A stretch of DNA of 64,000 nucleotides, taken from Dehalobacterium formicoaceticum. Lineage in GTDB: Bacteria > Bacillota > Dehalobacteriia > Dehalobacteriales > Dehalobacteriaceae. The stretch lies in NCBI RefSeq assembly GCF_002224645.1, contig NZ_CP022121.1:1804501-1868500 (forward strand). Reading direction: 5' to 3'. The notes under the pieces were generated by a model. It worked only from the letters and a program-made list of their open reading frames with translations. It had not been told where the DNA came from and searched no databases. Below, in pieces: positions 24,864 to 34,283 of the stretch; positions within the stretch are counted from its first letter, which is position 1; each line of letters begins with the position of its first letter. The position numbers and the translations under genes are program-made.

Positions 24864-26180
24864 ATGAAAGTTGAGCCAAAAAGTAGTACTCCACAAGATG
24901 AGGTGTTGATTGTCAAACTAAAGAGGTATAGGCTCTGGATCTTTGTTGCCATTTCTGTTACATATATACTCTCTTATTTCCAAAGAGCAGCTCCGGCTGT
25001 TGTGGGACCGGAGCTTATGAGGGAATTTTCCTTAACGCCATCTGAACTGGGCCTGGTCGGTTCCATGTATTTTTGGGCGTATGCGGTAACTGCAGTACCT
25101 GGGGGTCTATTGGCTGATTCCTGGGGAGCACGCAAAACGATCACTGCATTTGTATTTCTTGCAGGTATCGGAGGATTAATTTTCTCTTTGGGTACCAGTA
25201 TGATAATGCTTGCTACGGGAAGATTTATAGTCGGTTTAGGTGTTGGAGTTGTATACGTGGCAGCTATGAGAATTCTGGCTGACTGGTACAAATCTGATGA
25301 AAGAGGTACGTATTCAGGTATTTTGCTAGCTGTTGGAAATGTTGGGGCGTTGATATCCACTACTCCTTTAGTTTTTCTTATGGGGAATATCGGATGGAGA
25401 AATTCTTTCAGCTTGGTAGCAATATTGACCTTTGTAACGGCGGCAATTTCTTACGGGGTTATTCGCAATAAACCAAGTGATATGGGGTTACCTTCACCTA
25501 ACCAAGTGAACGGCGCTGTGATGCAAACCGAAGTAGTGAAACCTTCATTAGGTGAATCTTTAAAAACAGTGTTCGGCACCAAAAAGTTCTACTTGCTCGC
25601 TATATTGCTTTTCTCCTATTACGGTTCTTTTATGGGTGTGGGATCATTGTGGGCAGGTCCATATTTGCAAAATGTATATGGTCTATCGAAAGAATTGGCA
25701 GGAAGCGTTCTTATGATGTTCCCTCTGGGTATGGTGTTTGGTTGTCCTATAGCAGGTTATATGTCGGACAAAATTTTGAAATCCCGTAAAAAAGTTCTGT
25801 TCTGGGGTTGTCTTCTGCACATTCTGTTTTATATTCCATTAATCTTTTTAGCAGGCAGTTTGTCTACAACAATGTTATATGCACTGTTTTTTGGGTATGG
25901 ATTGACGGGAGGTACGTTTGTTTCCTGCTTTACCTGCTCACAAGAAATCTACGAGCCAAAATTTGCGGGAACCGCTGTAGGGGCATTAAACATGTTTCTC
26001 TTTGGCGGCGGGGCATTTTATCAGTATGTTATGGGAGCGGTTGTTGGTACTTTTGAACCGATTGCGAAAAATGTGTATCCAGTGGCGGCTTACCAGGCAG
26101 CTTTTGCTGTTCCGGCTTGCGGGTTAATTTTGGGTGTGATCCTATTCGCGTTTTTCAAGGAGGGTAGAGAAGAGCAGTAG
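24864..26180 (+). CDS. MFS transporter of the reductase module
   Basis: A 438-residue protein with twelve hydrophobic segments. SYFQRAAPAVVGPELMREFSL and GLVGSMYFWAYAVTAVPGGLLADSWGARKT are the MFS N-domain with the DxxGxRK-type loop; GCPIAGYMSDKILKSRKK is the equivalent in the C-domain. It resembles the anion/organic-acid MFS branch (GlpT/ACS-like or D-galactonate-like). It is the first gene after the operators and precedes grdE/grdB-type genes, so it probably imports the reductase substrate or an N-methylated glycine. Betaine reductase operons usually have BCCT or ABC carriers, so the substrate may differ. Confidence 0.82.
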   Translation: MKVEPKSSTPQDEVLIVKLKRYRLWIFVAISVTYILSYFQRAAPAVVGPELMREFSLTPSELGLVGSMYFWAYAVTAVPGGLLADSWGARKTITAFVFLAGIGGLIFSLGTSMIMLATGRFIVGLGVGVVYVAAMRILADWYKSDERGTYSGILLAVGNVGALISTTPLVFLMGNIGWRNSFSLVAILTFVTAAISYGVIRNKPSDMGLPSPNQVNGAVMQTEVVKPSLGESLKTVFGTKKFYLLAILLFSYYGSFMGVGSLWAGPYLQNVYGLSKELAGSVLMMFPLGMVFGCPIAGYMSDKILKSRKKVLFWGCLLHILFYIPLIFLAGSLSTTMLYALFFGYGLTGGTFVSCFTCSQEIYEPKFAGTAVGALNMFLFGGGAFYQYVMGAVVGTFEPIAKNVYPVAAYQAAFAVPACGLILGVILFAFFKEGREEQ

Positions 26181-26270
26181 GCAAAAAAAGTGTGCACCCA
26201 TGGAGACATAGTGGAATAAGTCAGGGTTTATGGTTATGTTTTAAATTTGATAATAGGAGGTTAGAATCAA

Positions 26271-27557
26271 ATGAGGCTTGTGATCGAATCGATAGACATT
26301 AATGATGTTCAAGAAGGTTTAAAAACTTGCGCCCAAGAAGGTGTGTTGCAAATTAATTTTAAAGAGCTGGAGGAGCTAATACTTAAAGACGCCAGAATCA
26401 AGTCTGTGGATATAAATCTGGCTTGCCCGGGTGATAAGACTAGGATATTAAATGTTCAAGACGTTATACAACCGCGGTGCAAGGTGGATAAAGAGGATGC
26501 CGATTTCCCGGGTTTTATTGGGAAGATGCAAATTGCCGGAAGTGGGAAAACCAGATCTTTAAGGGGTACAGCTGTTGTTGTCTGCAACCCGAGCACAAAC
26601 AGAGCTGAAAGCGGACTTCTTGATATGAGCGGTCCTGTAGCGGAGCTAAGTCCTTATGGCAAAATGAAAAATTTAGTTGTTGCCCCTTATGTTGCAGAAG
26701 GGGTTGGGGAAAGAGACTTTGAAGATGCTGTAAAAAATGCCGGATATAAAGCGGCAGTTTATATGGCGCAGGCTGCTGAAGGACTTACTGTCAACGAGGT
26801 GGAAGTTTTTGAATCCGATTTGACTGAATGCGCAAAATCTGATCTTCCTCGGGTAGCCCTGTATTATCAGACATATAGTCCCCAATTCGATTATCTTGCT
26901 GTTTCGGATAAAGTTGTTTATGGGAACAACATCAGCTTCAATATGCCGATCGTGGTACATCCCAACGAGGTTCTGGATGGGGGGTTTGTTGGTTGGAATG
27001 CCCTGAAAGGTATTGATTCCTATTGTATTCAAAATCATGGTGTCATAAAAGAACTTTATAAGCACCATGGAAAGGATTTGAATTTTGTAGGGGTTGTCGC
27101 AGCAACGGCAAATATGGATGCCGATTCAAGGAATCGCGGTGCTTCCATGTCTGCACACCTGATTAAGAATATTCTTGGTGCCGACGCAGCGATCATTCAA
27201 AAAATATTAGGCGGGATGCCTCACATCGATATTTCGACTACAGGAATAGAATGTGAAAAGCTGGGAATTAAAACCTGCGTTTATACTACGCCTTTAACTT
27301 CAACAGGTACGCTTGGAGATACCATATTGTTTAATGATGAGCTTCTTGATTTGATTACTATTTCCGGCAACCAATTTGAAAAAACTAAAATACATTTTCA
27401 GGCGGAAAAGTTCCTGGGAGGTGCTGCCGATACCCGATTATACAGTCAAGGTATTGAACAATATGCAGGGGATCCGGTTATTGATATTGAGGAGTATTTG
27501 CTTGCCGGGGTTCACGATCTTACCGGAAACAGAGAAATAATCGTTAAAGAATATTAG
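26271..27557 (+). CDS. GrdE/GrdG/GrdI-like proprotein of component B (pyruvoyl subunit precursor)
   Basis: A 428-residue protein with ATG behind AATAGGAGG. It matches the 47-kDa proprotein of glycine/sarcosine/betaine reductase component B along its whole length: INLACPGDKTRILNVQDVIQPRCK, AYYQTYSPQFDYLA-type segment, PIVVHPNEVLDG and TANMDADSRNRGASMSAHL. In the family the chain is cut at a cysteine that becomes a pyruvoyl group binding the amine substrate. Cys252 in DSYCIQNHGVI is the candidate here. It pairs with the GrdB-like selenoprotein just downstream. Glycine, sarcosine and betaine versions cannot be separated by eye. Confidence 0.88.
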   Translation: MRLVIESIDINDVQEGLKTCAQEGVLQINFKELEELILKDARIKSVDINLACPGDKTRILNVQDVIQPRCKVDKEDADFPGFIGKMQIAGSGKTRSLRGTAVVVCNPSTNRAESGLLDMSGPVAELSPYGKMKNLVVAPYVAEGVGERDFEDAVKNAGYKAAVYMAQAAEGLTVNEVEVFESDLTECAKSDLPRVALYYQTYSPQFDYLAVSDKVVYGNNISFNMPIVVHPNEVLDGGFVGWNALKGIDSYCIQNHGVIKELYKHHGKDLNFVGVVAATANMDADSRNRGASMSAHLIKNILGADAAIIQKILGGMPHIDISTTGIECEKLGIKTCVYTTPLTSTGTLGDTILFNDELLDLITISGNQFEKTKIHFQAEKFLGGAADTRLYSQGIEQYAGDPVIDIEEYLLAGVHDLTGNREIIVKEY

Positions 27558-27580
27558 TCTATAAAGAGAGGTGTCCTATA

Positions 27581-28912
27581 ATGGCTAAGAAAAGAGTAGT
27601 TCACTATCTAAATCAGTTTTTTGGTCAAGTTGGCGGAGAAGAACAAGCAGCAGTTGGTTTTTCCGTTAAGGAAGGTCCAGTGGGGCCTGGCTTGGCTTTG
27701 CAAAAAGCACTTGGCGATGACGCTGAAATAGTTGCCACAATTATTTGCGGTGATGACTATTTTTCCGCTAATTCGGAAGAAAATGCGGCAGAAGGATTGA
27801 AATTAGTAAAACAATATCAACCTGACCTATTTTTTGCAGGTCCTGCTTTTGCTGCCGGACGTTATAGCGTTGCCTGCGGTGCCATGTGTAAAGCGGTAGG
27901 TGATGAATTTGGTATCCCCGTTGTATCTGGTATGGATGAGTCCGCCCCTGGTATGGATTTGTATAGAAAGTCTGTTCATATTGTCAAGACAGCAAATCAA
28001 AGCCGTGATATGATTAAGGTTCTGCAAAAAATGGCACGGTTAGCTTCCGCTCTTACCGCCAAAGAAGATGGAATAAGGTTAATCTCTTTTGAAAATCTGC
28101 CTGATCCCAAGGAATATGATTATTTTACCCGTGATCAGCTAAGAAATGAGTATTGTGATAAGTCTATTGCCCAAAGAAGCGTTGAAGCTTTACTGAAGAA
28201 AATTAAAGGAGAACCCTTTGTCAGTGAAGTTACTCCCGATAGGTTTGAAAAATTTGAAATTCCGGCTGCTGTTAAAGATTTAAGCAAAGCTGAAATTGCC
28301 TTTGTTAGTGACGGCGGCTTAGTACCTAAAGGAAATCCCGACAGAATGACAACAAGAAGTAACATTCGCTGGGGAGCATACAATTTGGATGGGATGTTCC
28401 AAAGTTATGAAGTTGTGCATGCCGGATATTTTAATGACTATGTTTTGCAGGATCCAGACAGGTTAGTCCCCTACGATATTATGCGTGATCTGGTAAATGA
28501 AGGCGAGGTTGGCAAAATTCATGACACATTTTACTCTATGCCTGCTTGTACGACTGTATCAAAAAAATGTGCTGAAAATGGCAGTTTAATAGCCGCCGAA
28601 CTCAAAAAGAGGGGTACCGTTGATGCTGTAATCCTAACATCCACCTGAGGAACCAGTACTCGTTGCGGGTCAACGATAGCAAGAGAAATTGAAAAGGCTG
28701 GATTCCCGGTAGTACAAATTACGGCTATTCCTAATATCGCTGAAATGCTTGGTGTAAATAGGGTCGTTGTAGGAGAGGCCGTTCCCCATCCTGTGGGTAA
28801 TCCTAAACTGACTCCGGAAAAGGAAAAAGAATTACGTAGGAAATATGTTAAAAAAGCACTGGAATTATTGCAGCAAGATGTTACTGAGCCAAGAATCTTA
28901 ACTGTTGGTTAG
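27581..28912 (+). CDS. GrdB/GrdF/GrdH-like selenoprotein of component B, with in-frame UGA
   Basis: A 443-residue protein read through UGA at 28646-28648 (residue 356). Before it: FFAGPAFAAGRYSVACGAMCKAV, MDESAPGMD and VILTST; after it: GTSTRCGSTIAREIEKAGFPVV and VGEAVPHPVGNPKL, both family landmarks. GrdB itself usually has UxxCxxC-like spacing (U-GTCTRC); here it is U-GTSTRC. The selenol attacks the substrate bound by the pyruvoyl partner and yields a Se-carboxymethyl group on GrdA. A hairpin at 28660-28676 (loop CGGGT) has SECIS-like placement. Stop is TAG at 28910-28912. Specific for glycine, sarcosine or betaine is not resolved. Confidence 0.92.
28660..28676 (+). promoter_or_regulatory. 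Bacterial SECIS-like hairpin of the grdB-type gene
   Basis: TCGTTG pairs with CAACGA around loop CGGGT. The loop starts 18 bases after the UGA and has G at its second position, which fits the bacterial SECIS pattern. It serves as the internal reference for the candidate hairpins at 22778 and 35762. Confidence 0.65.
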
Positions 28913-29002
28913 TATTATTCAAGTTTTATTTAGTGATTGGCAGACGAATAAAGTTTATCTGATGAAAAAGACAATTAAATTAAATCAGGGGGTTTTTTGC
29001 CA

Positions 29003-29818
29003 ATGGAACGTAATGAAATTATAAGGTTAGCAACAGATTTTACGAACATATCACCACACAACTTTGTTCCGGAGGCAAAAGCCCTTTTGCCGGAAATGTC
29101 AGGTATGCGAATTTTTGAGCCTCCTATTTTAGCTTTTGGTGATGCGGCAGATGACTGTTTTGAATCTTTAAAGGAACCTTTTGCAGTTGGTGAACATTTC
29201 ATGATTCCTGAACAGTGGCTTAACAACGCAAAAACGGTTATATCATTTTTCCTTCCATTTACCGAACAGATCCGCAAGGGAAATAAAAAGGATATGTCGT
29301 GGCCTTCTGCGGAATGGCTTCACGGCCGAATTGAAGGGCAAGAATTTGTTGTTAAATTGACAATCTATTTGCTAAATAATCTAGTTGAAGCTGGATTTGA
29401 CAGTGTTGCCCCCATCTTAGATCCACGGTTTTCTGTTAAAAAATATATTGAAGGCAGTACCCTGCGTTTTGCCAGTTGTTGGTCGGAACGTCATGTTGCC
29501 TATGTTTGCGGATTAGGTACATTTGGTCTCTCCAATGGATTAATTACGAAAAAGGGCATTTGCGGTCGTTTTGGAAGTATAATTACTGCAATACCTTTGC
29601 CGACTGATAAAAGGAAATATACAGGAATTAACGACTACTGTAGTATGTGCGGTGTATGTGCACATAATTGCCCGGTGGGAGCAATTACATTAGAACAGGG
29701 TAAAAACGATAGAATTTGTTCAGAGTTTATAGATGGCATTACAAAAAAGTGCAGTCCTTACTATGGTTGTGGAAAATGTCAGGTGGGAGTGCCTTGCGAA
29801 GTTTCGGTACCAAAATAA
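29003..29818 (+). CDS. QueG-like / 4Fe-4S ferredoxin-type protein in the grd module
   Basis: A 271-residue protein; ATG 29003 is preferred over an upstream TTG because AGGGGG precedes it. The C-terminus has two iron-sulfur motifs, CSMCGVCAHNCPVGA (about residues 213-227) and a CGKCQVGVPC segment, as in epoxyqueuosine reductase-like and reductive-dehalogenase-like proteins. A cobalamin-binding region is expected near the middle (CGLGTFGLSNGLITKKG matches QueG-like folds). The housekeeping QueG is longer. Its place between component B and thioredoxin/GrdA suggests electron transfer or repair in the module, which is inference. Confidence 0.75.
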   Translation: MERNEIIRLATDFTNISPHNFVPEAKALLPEMSGMRIFEPPILAFGDAADDCFESLKEPFAVGEHFMIPEQWLNNAKTVISFFLPFTEQIRKGNKKDMSWPSAEWLHGRIEGQEFVVKLTIYLLNNLVEAGFDSVAPILDPRFSVKKYIEGSTLRFASCWSERHVAYVCGLGTFGLSNGLITKKGICGRFGSIITAIPLPTDKRKYTGINDYCSMCGVCAHNCPVGAITLEQGKNDRICSEFIDGITKKCSPYYGCGKCQVGVPCEVSVPK

Positions 29819-29868
29819 GAACCAAAATAAGAACCATTTAAAGAACCATTTATGGAAGGATGAAAATA

Positions 29869-30186
29869 ATGCTGGAATTAACAAAAGAAAACTTTGAATC
29901 TGAAGTATTAAAGGCGGATGGTAGCGTTTTCGTAGACTTTTTTGGTGATGGCTGTGTGCCCTGTGAGGCGCTGATGCCTTTTGTTCATGAAATGGCGGAT
30001 AAATACGGAGATAAGCTGAAGTTTACCTCCCTTAACACCACAAAAGCACGCCGCCTTGCTATTGGGCAAAAGGTCATGGGCTTGCCTGTTATGGCTATCT
30101 ATCAGAACGGTGTAAAGGTGGAGGAACTGGTAAAGGAAGATGCCTCCCGGGAAAATATTGAAGCTATGATTAATAAGTATCTTTAA
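29869..30186 (+). CDS. Glycine-reductase-type thioredoxin (CVPC active site)
   Basis: A 105-residue thioredoxin. ATG 29869 sits 8 bases after GGAAGGA; ATG 29860 overlaps that site. The active site is DGCVPCEALMP, the unusual CVPC form known from thioredoxins of glycine-reductase organisms, instead of CGPC. It re-reduces the selenoprotein after product release, taking electrons from a thioredoxin reductase not present here. It lies directly before grdA. Confidence 0.9.
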   Translation: MLELTKENFESEVLKADGSVFVDFFGDGCVPCEALMPFVHEMADKYGDKLKFTSLNTTKARRLAIGQKVMGLPVMAIYQNGVKVEELVKEDASRENIEAMINKYL

Positions 30187-30253
30187 AAAGGCACCAACTC
30201 CGTTACACCAAACGGTTTGGTATATATGAATACTTAAGGAAGGAGGGAAAACA

Positions 30254-30724
30254 ATGAGTATTTTGGAAGGAAAGAAGATTATTATTGTAGGCGACAGAGA
30301 CGGCATTCCCGGCCCTACTATTGAAGACTGTGTAAAGGAGGCGGGAGCAGAAGTTGTATTCTCCTCAACAGAATGTTTTGTTTGAACTGCCGCAGGTGCG
30401 ATGGATCTGGAAAACCAGAATAGGGTAAAAGAACTGTCCGAAAAATACGACCCTGAGAACATTGTTGTAGTTCTTGGAGCAGCGGAGGGTGAAGCCGCAG
30501 GGATTGCCGCCGAAACAGTGACAGCCGGAGACCCAACTTTTGCAGGTCCATTGGCAGGAGTCCAGTTAGGACTTAAGGTATATCATATTTGTGAGCCGGA
30601 GATAAAAGCAGAAATTCCGGAAGCCTTATATGAAGAACAGATTGGTATGATGGAAATGGTACTTGATGTCGACAGTATTGCCGGGGAGATGAAAACTATT
30701 CGTAATCAATATTCTAAGTACTAA
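30254..30724 (+). CDS. grdA: Glycine/sarcosine/betaine reductase selenoprotein A
   Basis: A 156-residue protein with UGA at 30383-30385 as codon 44, the known position of selenocysteine in GrdA (about 158 residues in the family). The motif is [17 protein letters not shown]. The N-terminus [14 protein letters not shown] and C-terminus [30 protein letters not shown] are typical. ATG behind GGAAGGAGGGAAA. GrdA receives the carboxymethyl group from component B as a Se-thioether and hands it to component C (GrdC/GrdD, not in this window) to make acetyl phosphate. Stop at TAA 30722-30724. Confidence 0.95.
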
Positions 30725-30987
30725 TATCATGAAGTGGTGATGTGGTGTGTGGGTTACCGTATCACCACTTACATTTATAAAAACCAATTTATTCCGCACA
30801 TCTATACGAAATGTTTTTCTGATGATAATTAAGATGTTCTCTACGTTTAATTCCGGGGGCAGCTATGAATCTATCGGCTGGGGTTATGGCCCAGGTATTG
30901 GTGAGGGGTATAACAGAGGTGAACCTTTCTTCCTGTTTCCCGCTTCTCATTAAACTGCACTTTCGTTTATTTATCCCCTTAATAAAA

Positions 30988-31020
30988 GCTCAACAGTCAG
31001 GAAATCACTGATTGTTGAGC
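30988..31020 (+). terminator. Terminator-like hairpin after grdA
   Basis: GCTCAACAGTCAG pairs with CTGATTGTTGAGC (one mismatch), followed by CTTTGT. It ends the reductase module about 265 bases after grdA. No convincing gene lies between; the open frames there lack ribosome sites. Confidence 0.6.
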
Positions 31021-31451
31021 CTTTGTACTGTTCCATGAAAAAATACATGCTCATCAGACACCTGGGGAAGGAGGTTTAGCAGAAAGGGTAAAACCAGGTG
31101 ATTGGAATGCTGCTCGTGATGTATATGTTGAATGTAAAGGGCCGGAAGCCCCGGGGTTGGAATCATTTGGAAAAAATAATCAACGGCAAATACATAGTTC
31201 CATTTTTAAAGGGGTGATGCAGAACTGCTTTTTCGAAATAGTATGAAGAAGTATGCGATACTCCCATTTTCTATGATTTTATCAGTGGCATATTAAACGC
31301 TTAAAAACACTGGACTTTAATCTTGACTTTAAATCGACCAGAATGGTGAACCGGGAGACAAACCGGACAGTCCCTGCGGTTCACCTAAACTAACCAATAG
31401 CTTGGCACACAAGCTGTGGCTACGGCGTATACTAAAAAACCCAATAGCACA
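31021..31451. other. Gene-poor gap between grdA and the toxin-antitoxin pair
   Basis: About 430 bases with no supported gene. It holds a hairpin GGTGAACCG/CGGTTCACC (31345-31385) with a GGACAGTCCC-like loop resembling the repeat family elsewhere. A short open frame near 31080-31230 (GDWNAARDVYVECKGPE) may be a remnant of a transposase, but I cannot establish it. Confidence 0.4.
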
Positions 31452-31488
31452 TTGAGTATCTATCATATCCCTGATATAATAATATCAG
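31452..31488 (+). promoter_or_regulatory. Promoter and operator of the first toxin-antitoxin pair
   Basis: TTGAGT (31452-31457), 17-base spacer, TATAAT (31475-31480). A perfect palindrome CTGATAT-AATA-ATATCAG (31471-31488) overlaps the -10, as expected for autoregulation by a Phd/YefM-type antitoxin. Confidence 0.75.
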
Positions 31489-31505
31489 AGGAAGGATGTG
31501 GCGTT

Positions 31506-31778
31506 ATGAATATCAAACCGTCAACAGCATTGAGAAATGAGTATACGCAAATATCTGAGCTTGCAAAAACATCTGGTGAGCCAATCATCATCACCAATAA
31601 AGGCGAGGCGGATCTCGTTGTTTTGAGTGTAGATGCCTTTGAAGAAAGGGAAAAAATGTTTCGTCACAGAGATAAGGTATACGAGGCGGAAGTTGCACGT
31701 CTGAGCGGCATGCCCACATTTACGCCGGAGCAGATTCATGAGGAATTGGAGGATCTTTATGCCGCCGCAGAGAAATAA
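31506..31778 (+). CDS. Phd/YefM-family antitoxin
   Basis: A 90-residue protein with ATG behind GGAAGGATG. MNIKPSTALRNEYTQISELA and EPIIITNKGEADLVVLSVDAFEER match the Phd/YefM fold (N-terminal dimer and DNA-binding domain). The C-terminal 25 residues are the likely toxin-binding tail. It overlaps the toxin gene by 20 bases. A paralogue at 58955 shares the N-terminal domain but differs in the tail, which fits its different toxin. Confidence 0.9.
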   Translation: MNIKPSTALRNEYTQISELAKTSGEPIIITNKGEADLVVLSVDAFEEREKMFRHRDKVYEAEVARLSGMPTFTPEQIHEELEDLYAAAEK

Positions 31779-32076
31779 GCTGATCTATCTCGCACCGGCA
31801 AGAGAGGACATTCTGGATATAGCCAGATACCATCTTGAAAAGGTCGGTGTTAACTCTGCGAGGGAGGTTACAGTGGAAATAGAGAGAACAATTAACCGTC
31901 TGTCTCAGTTTCCGCTTATGGGTCAGACGCATCCCGACCCTGTGCTTGCAGAAAACGGATATCGGAAGCTGGTTATTGCTTCCACATACGTTTGCATTTA
32001 TAAAGTATTTCATGACGACGTGTACATTTACCGTATCGTCAACGGAAAGAAAGACTATCCAAAGCTGCTCAAATAG
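31759..32076 (+). CDS. RelE/ParE-family toxin
   Basis: A 105-residue protein beginning within the antitoxin gene. APAREDILDIARYHLEKVG and YRKLVIASTYVCIYKVFHDDVYIYRIVNGKKDY are RelE/ParE landmarks; the last strand with R and K/D residues matches the catalytic or DNA-gyrase-binding face. Translationally coupled to the antitoxin. ParE (gyrase) and RelE (mRNA) targets cannot be told apart by sequence alone. Its 3' half is duplicated downstream (32208-32338). Confidence 0.9.
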   Translation: MPPQRNKLIYLAPAREDILDIARYHLEKVGVNSAREVTVEIERTINRLSQFPLMGQTHPDPVLAENGYRKLVIASTYVCIYKVFHDDVYIYRIVNGKKDYPKLLK

Positions 32077-32187
32077 TAGGGCAGAACATGGGACGTTTCT
32101 TTGTTCTAACCTAATAAATCTTATTAAAAGTAAACCCGTTAAGTCAGGATATCTATATCAAACAAAGAACCGTCCCCTGTTTACTTC
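31951..32187 (+). repeat. 237-bp direct repeat, copy 1 (toxin 3' end plus structured repeat C)
   Basis: The last about 40 codons of the toxin gene plus the following element are repeated 257 bases downstream with only a few differences. The tail contains structured repeat copy C (about 32093-32184), whose reverse complement matches copies A and B. Confidence 0.9.
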
Positions 32188-32207
32188 ACCGTCCCCTGTT
32201 TACTTCC

Positions 32208-32444
32208 GAAAATGGATATCGGAAGCTGGTTATTACTTCCACATACGTTTGCATTTATAAAGTATTTCATGACGACGTGTACATTTACCGTATCGTCAAC
32301 GGAAAGAAAGACTATCCAAAGCTGCTCAAATAGTAGGGCAGAACATGGGACGTTTCTTTGTTCTAACCTAATAAATCTTATTAAAAGTAAACCCGTTAAG
32401 TCAGGATATCTATATCAAACAAAGAACCGTCCCCTGTTTACTTC
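32208..32444 (+). repeat. 237-bp direct repeat, copy 2
   Basis: Near-identical to 31951-32187. It starts as a headless toxin fragment (ENGYRKLVI... region) with no ribosome site and no antitoxin overlap, so it is not an independent gene. It is followed by further GTCCCCTGTTTACT half-units to about 32478. Confidence 0.9.
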
Positions 32445-32643
32445 CAAATGACACTTAATAACCGTCCCCTGTTTACTCCCTCGGTAACGTTTTATATTTT
32501 TCTCAAAACGCGAATTAAAAAACTCCACACTACTGATTTTCTAATCGGTGGTGAAACCCTGGCCCAGCGGATGAAGGATAAAAAAGAAGCATAATTTCTC
32601 GAATTAATAGCACACATGGGTTAGATCTCTCGGGGAGGTTCCT

Positions 32644-33383
32644 ATGCCATTTCTAAAAGAAATTCATTTTGACTGGTCCAAGGCGTCAAAAAAAATAAAT
32701 ATCCTTTCAATATTCCTTGTTTCTCTGAGTTAACGGGGATTGCCTTTGAAAGTGATGTGACTTTTTTTGTGGGGGAAAACGGCTCCGGAAAATCTACTTT
32801 ACTGGAGGCTATTGCATATAAATGTGGTTTTTCTCCCCAAGGTGGAGGGAAAAATAATATTTTTGGAATGGATGATGAGGATTGTCCTTTAGAATTAGAA
32901 AATATTTTAACCTTATCATGGATGCCCAAGATTAAAGGAGGATTCTTTTTAAGAGCGGAAACGTTTTTTAATTTTGCCGGTTATCTGGATCAATTAGCTG
33001 AAGATGATGGGCATGGTGTGTACGTGCCTTACGGAGGAAAATCCTTGAATGAACAGTCCCATGGAGAAGCCTTTCTCTCCCTATTTATGAACAGGTTTAA
33101 TCAAAAAGGCGTCTATTTGTTGGATGAGCCGGAGGCAGCTTTGTCACCCCAAAGGCAGTTGGCCTTTTTAATATTGATGCATCAGTTAATTGAAAAGGGC
33201 AATGCCCAATTTATCATTGCCACTCATTCGCCGATCTTAATGGGATTTCCCCAGGGGGTTATTCTCAATTTTGATCATCGTCCTGTGGAAAAAATCAATT
33301 ATATGGATACAGATCACTATCAAATAACGAAAAGGTTTTTAAATGATACGGAAAGATTTTTCAAAAAACTGGTAACCGAATAG
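32644..33383 (+). pseudogene. AAA/ABC-type ATPase, interrupted by a -1 frameshift
   Basis: ATG 32644 behind GGGGAGG encodes MPFLKEIHFDWSKAS, then the frame breaks in a run of eight A (32688-32695). One extra A, or a -1 slip on A_AAA_AAA, gives NKYPFNIPCFSELTGIAFES and joins the ATPase: Walker A VGENGSGKSTLL, Walker B LLDEPEAALSP and the ATHSPILMGFP H-loop. It is a small stand-alone ABC/SMC-like ATPase of about 246 residues, similar to the uncharacterised AAA family near DNA-repair or transport genes. No partner gene is adjacent. Motifs are all intact, so the gene is probably functional or only recently broken. Confidence 0.78.
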
Positions 33384-33443
33384 GGATTTAGGGTGACCTG
33401 ATGACCTGATGCCCTGATGAACCGGGGCGATGGTACCTTCGGC

Positions 33444-34283
33444 TCACCTGTTTATATTCCCTAATTGTTCTACAATCCATTTGGGGAAATTCTTAGCATC
33501 AATTTCTATACATACCTTAACATTTGGACTATCATGATATTTCATATATAAATCGGCTACTGTGGTCCCAGCGGCAGGACCTTCTAAGGCCACTTCCATA
33601 AAATAATCTTTAAACTTAAATAAAGCCGGATTTAAAAGGTATGCAATGGTACAAGCATCGTGTATTTTAAGCCCGGTTTCTAAGCTTCCCCCTCTATAAT
33701 TAGTAAGAATCGCATAAAGCATCTCGCCTGCTTTTCCAAAAGTCTTAATCTGATTAACGTCTTTTTTCTTAAGCAAGGCGCTGTCCGTTACGTTAAGACC
33801 AAACATAGTAATCGGTAAACCGGATTGTAAGACCATCTGTGCAGCATGTGGGTCCACATAAATATTAAATTCCGTAGAGGAGGTCATATTTCCTAAGGAT
33901 GTTGACCCACCCATGATCACAATTTCGGCTATCTTTTGTTTTACTTCCGGGTATGCCGATAAGAGTAATGCGAGATTCGTCAAAGGACCGATGGCAACAA
34001 TCGTGATTTTTTCTTTGCTGTTTAAAATACAATCCTTCATTTCTGCAACCGCATGCCTTTCAAGTGCCTTGCGGGAGGGTTCTGGAAAATTATAACCCTT
34101 CATTCCGGTTTCACCGTGAACTTCAACCGCATCTTCATATTTGCAGAGTAAGGGAAGTTGATTTCCTTTTGCCACAGGAATAGCTACATTAAATAGCTCA
34201 GTAAGTTTTAACATATTATTAGTTGTCTGATCTACACTGATATTTCCCATAACAGTAGTGAGTAGCTTCATGACATCATCCAA
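33444..34283 (-). pseudogene. Inosine-uridine nucleoside hydrolase, N-terminally decayed
   Basis: A 279-residue frame covering most of the IU-nucleoside hydrolase family: GNISVDQTTNNMLKL, VAIGPLTNLALLLSAYP, IVIMGGSTSLGNMTSSTEFNIYVDPHAA and IHDACTIAYLL with the late metal Asp. The usual N-terminus with the Ca-binding DTDPGxDDA loop is missing. The minus-strand sequence just upstream reads ALDDVMKLLTTVMGN, as if about 15-30 codons between DDA and the TTVxGN strand were deleted. Without the Asp cluster it should not cleave nucleosides. It stands alone and convergent to the ATPase. Confidence 0.78.

Noticed and set aside
30747-30953. Open frame of 68 codons after grdA
   Set aside because: No ribosome site, poor coding character, and no recognisable domain.
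31080-31230. Possible transposase C-terminal fragment (GDWNAARDVYVECKGPE)
   Set aside because: Only a vague likeness to transposase ends; no zinc-finger cysteines, start or inverted repeats were found.
32208-32338. Second toxin gene
   Set aside because: It is the headless 3' part of a direct duplication, lacking the N-terminal half and an antitoxin.
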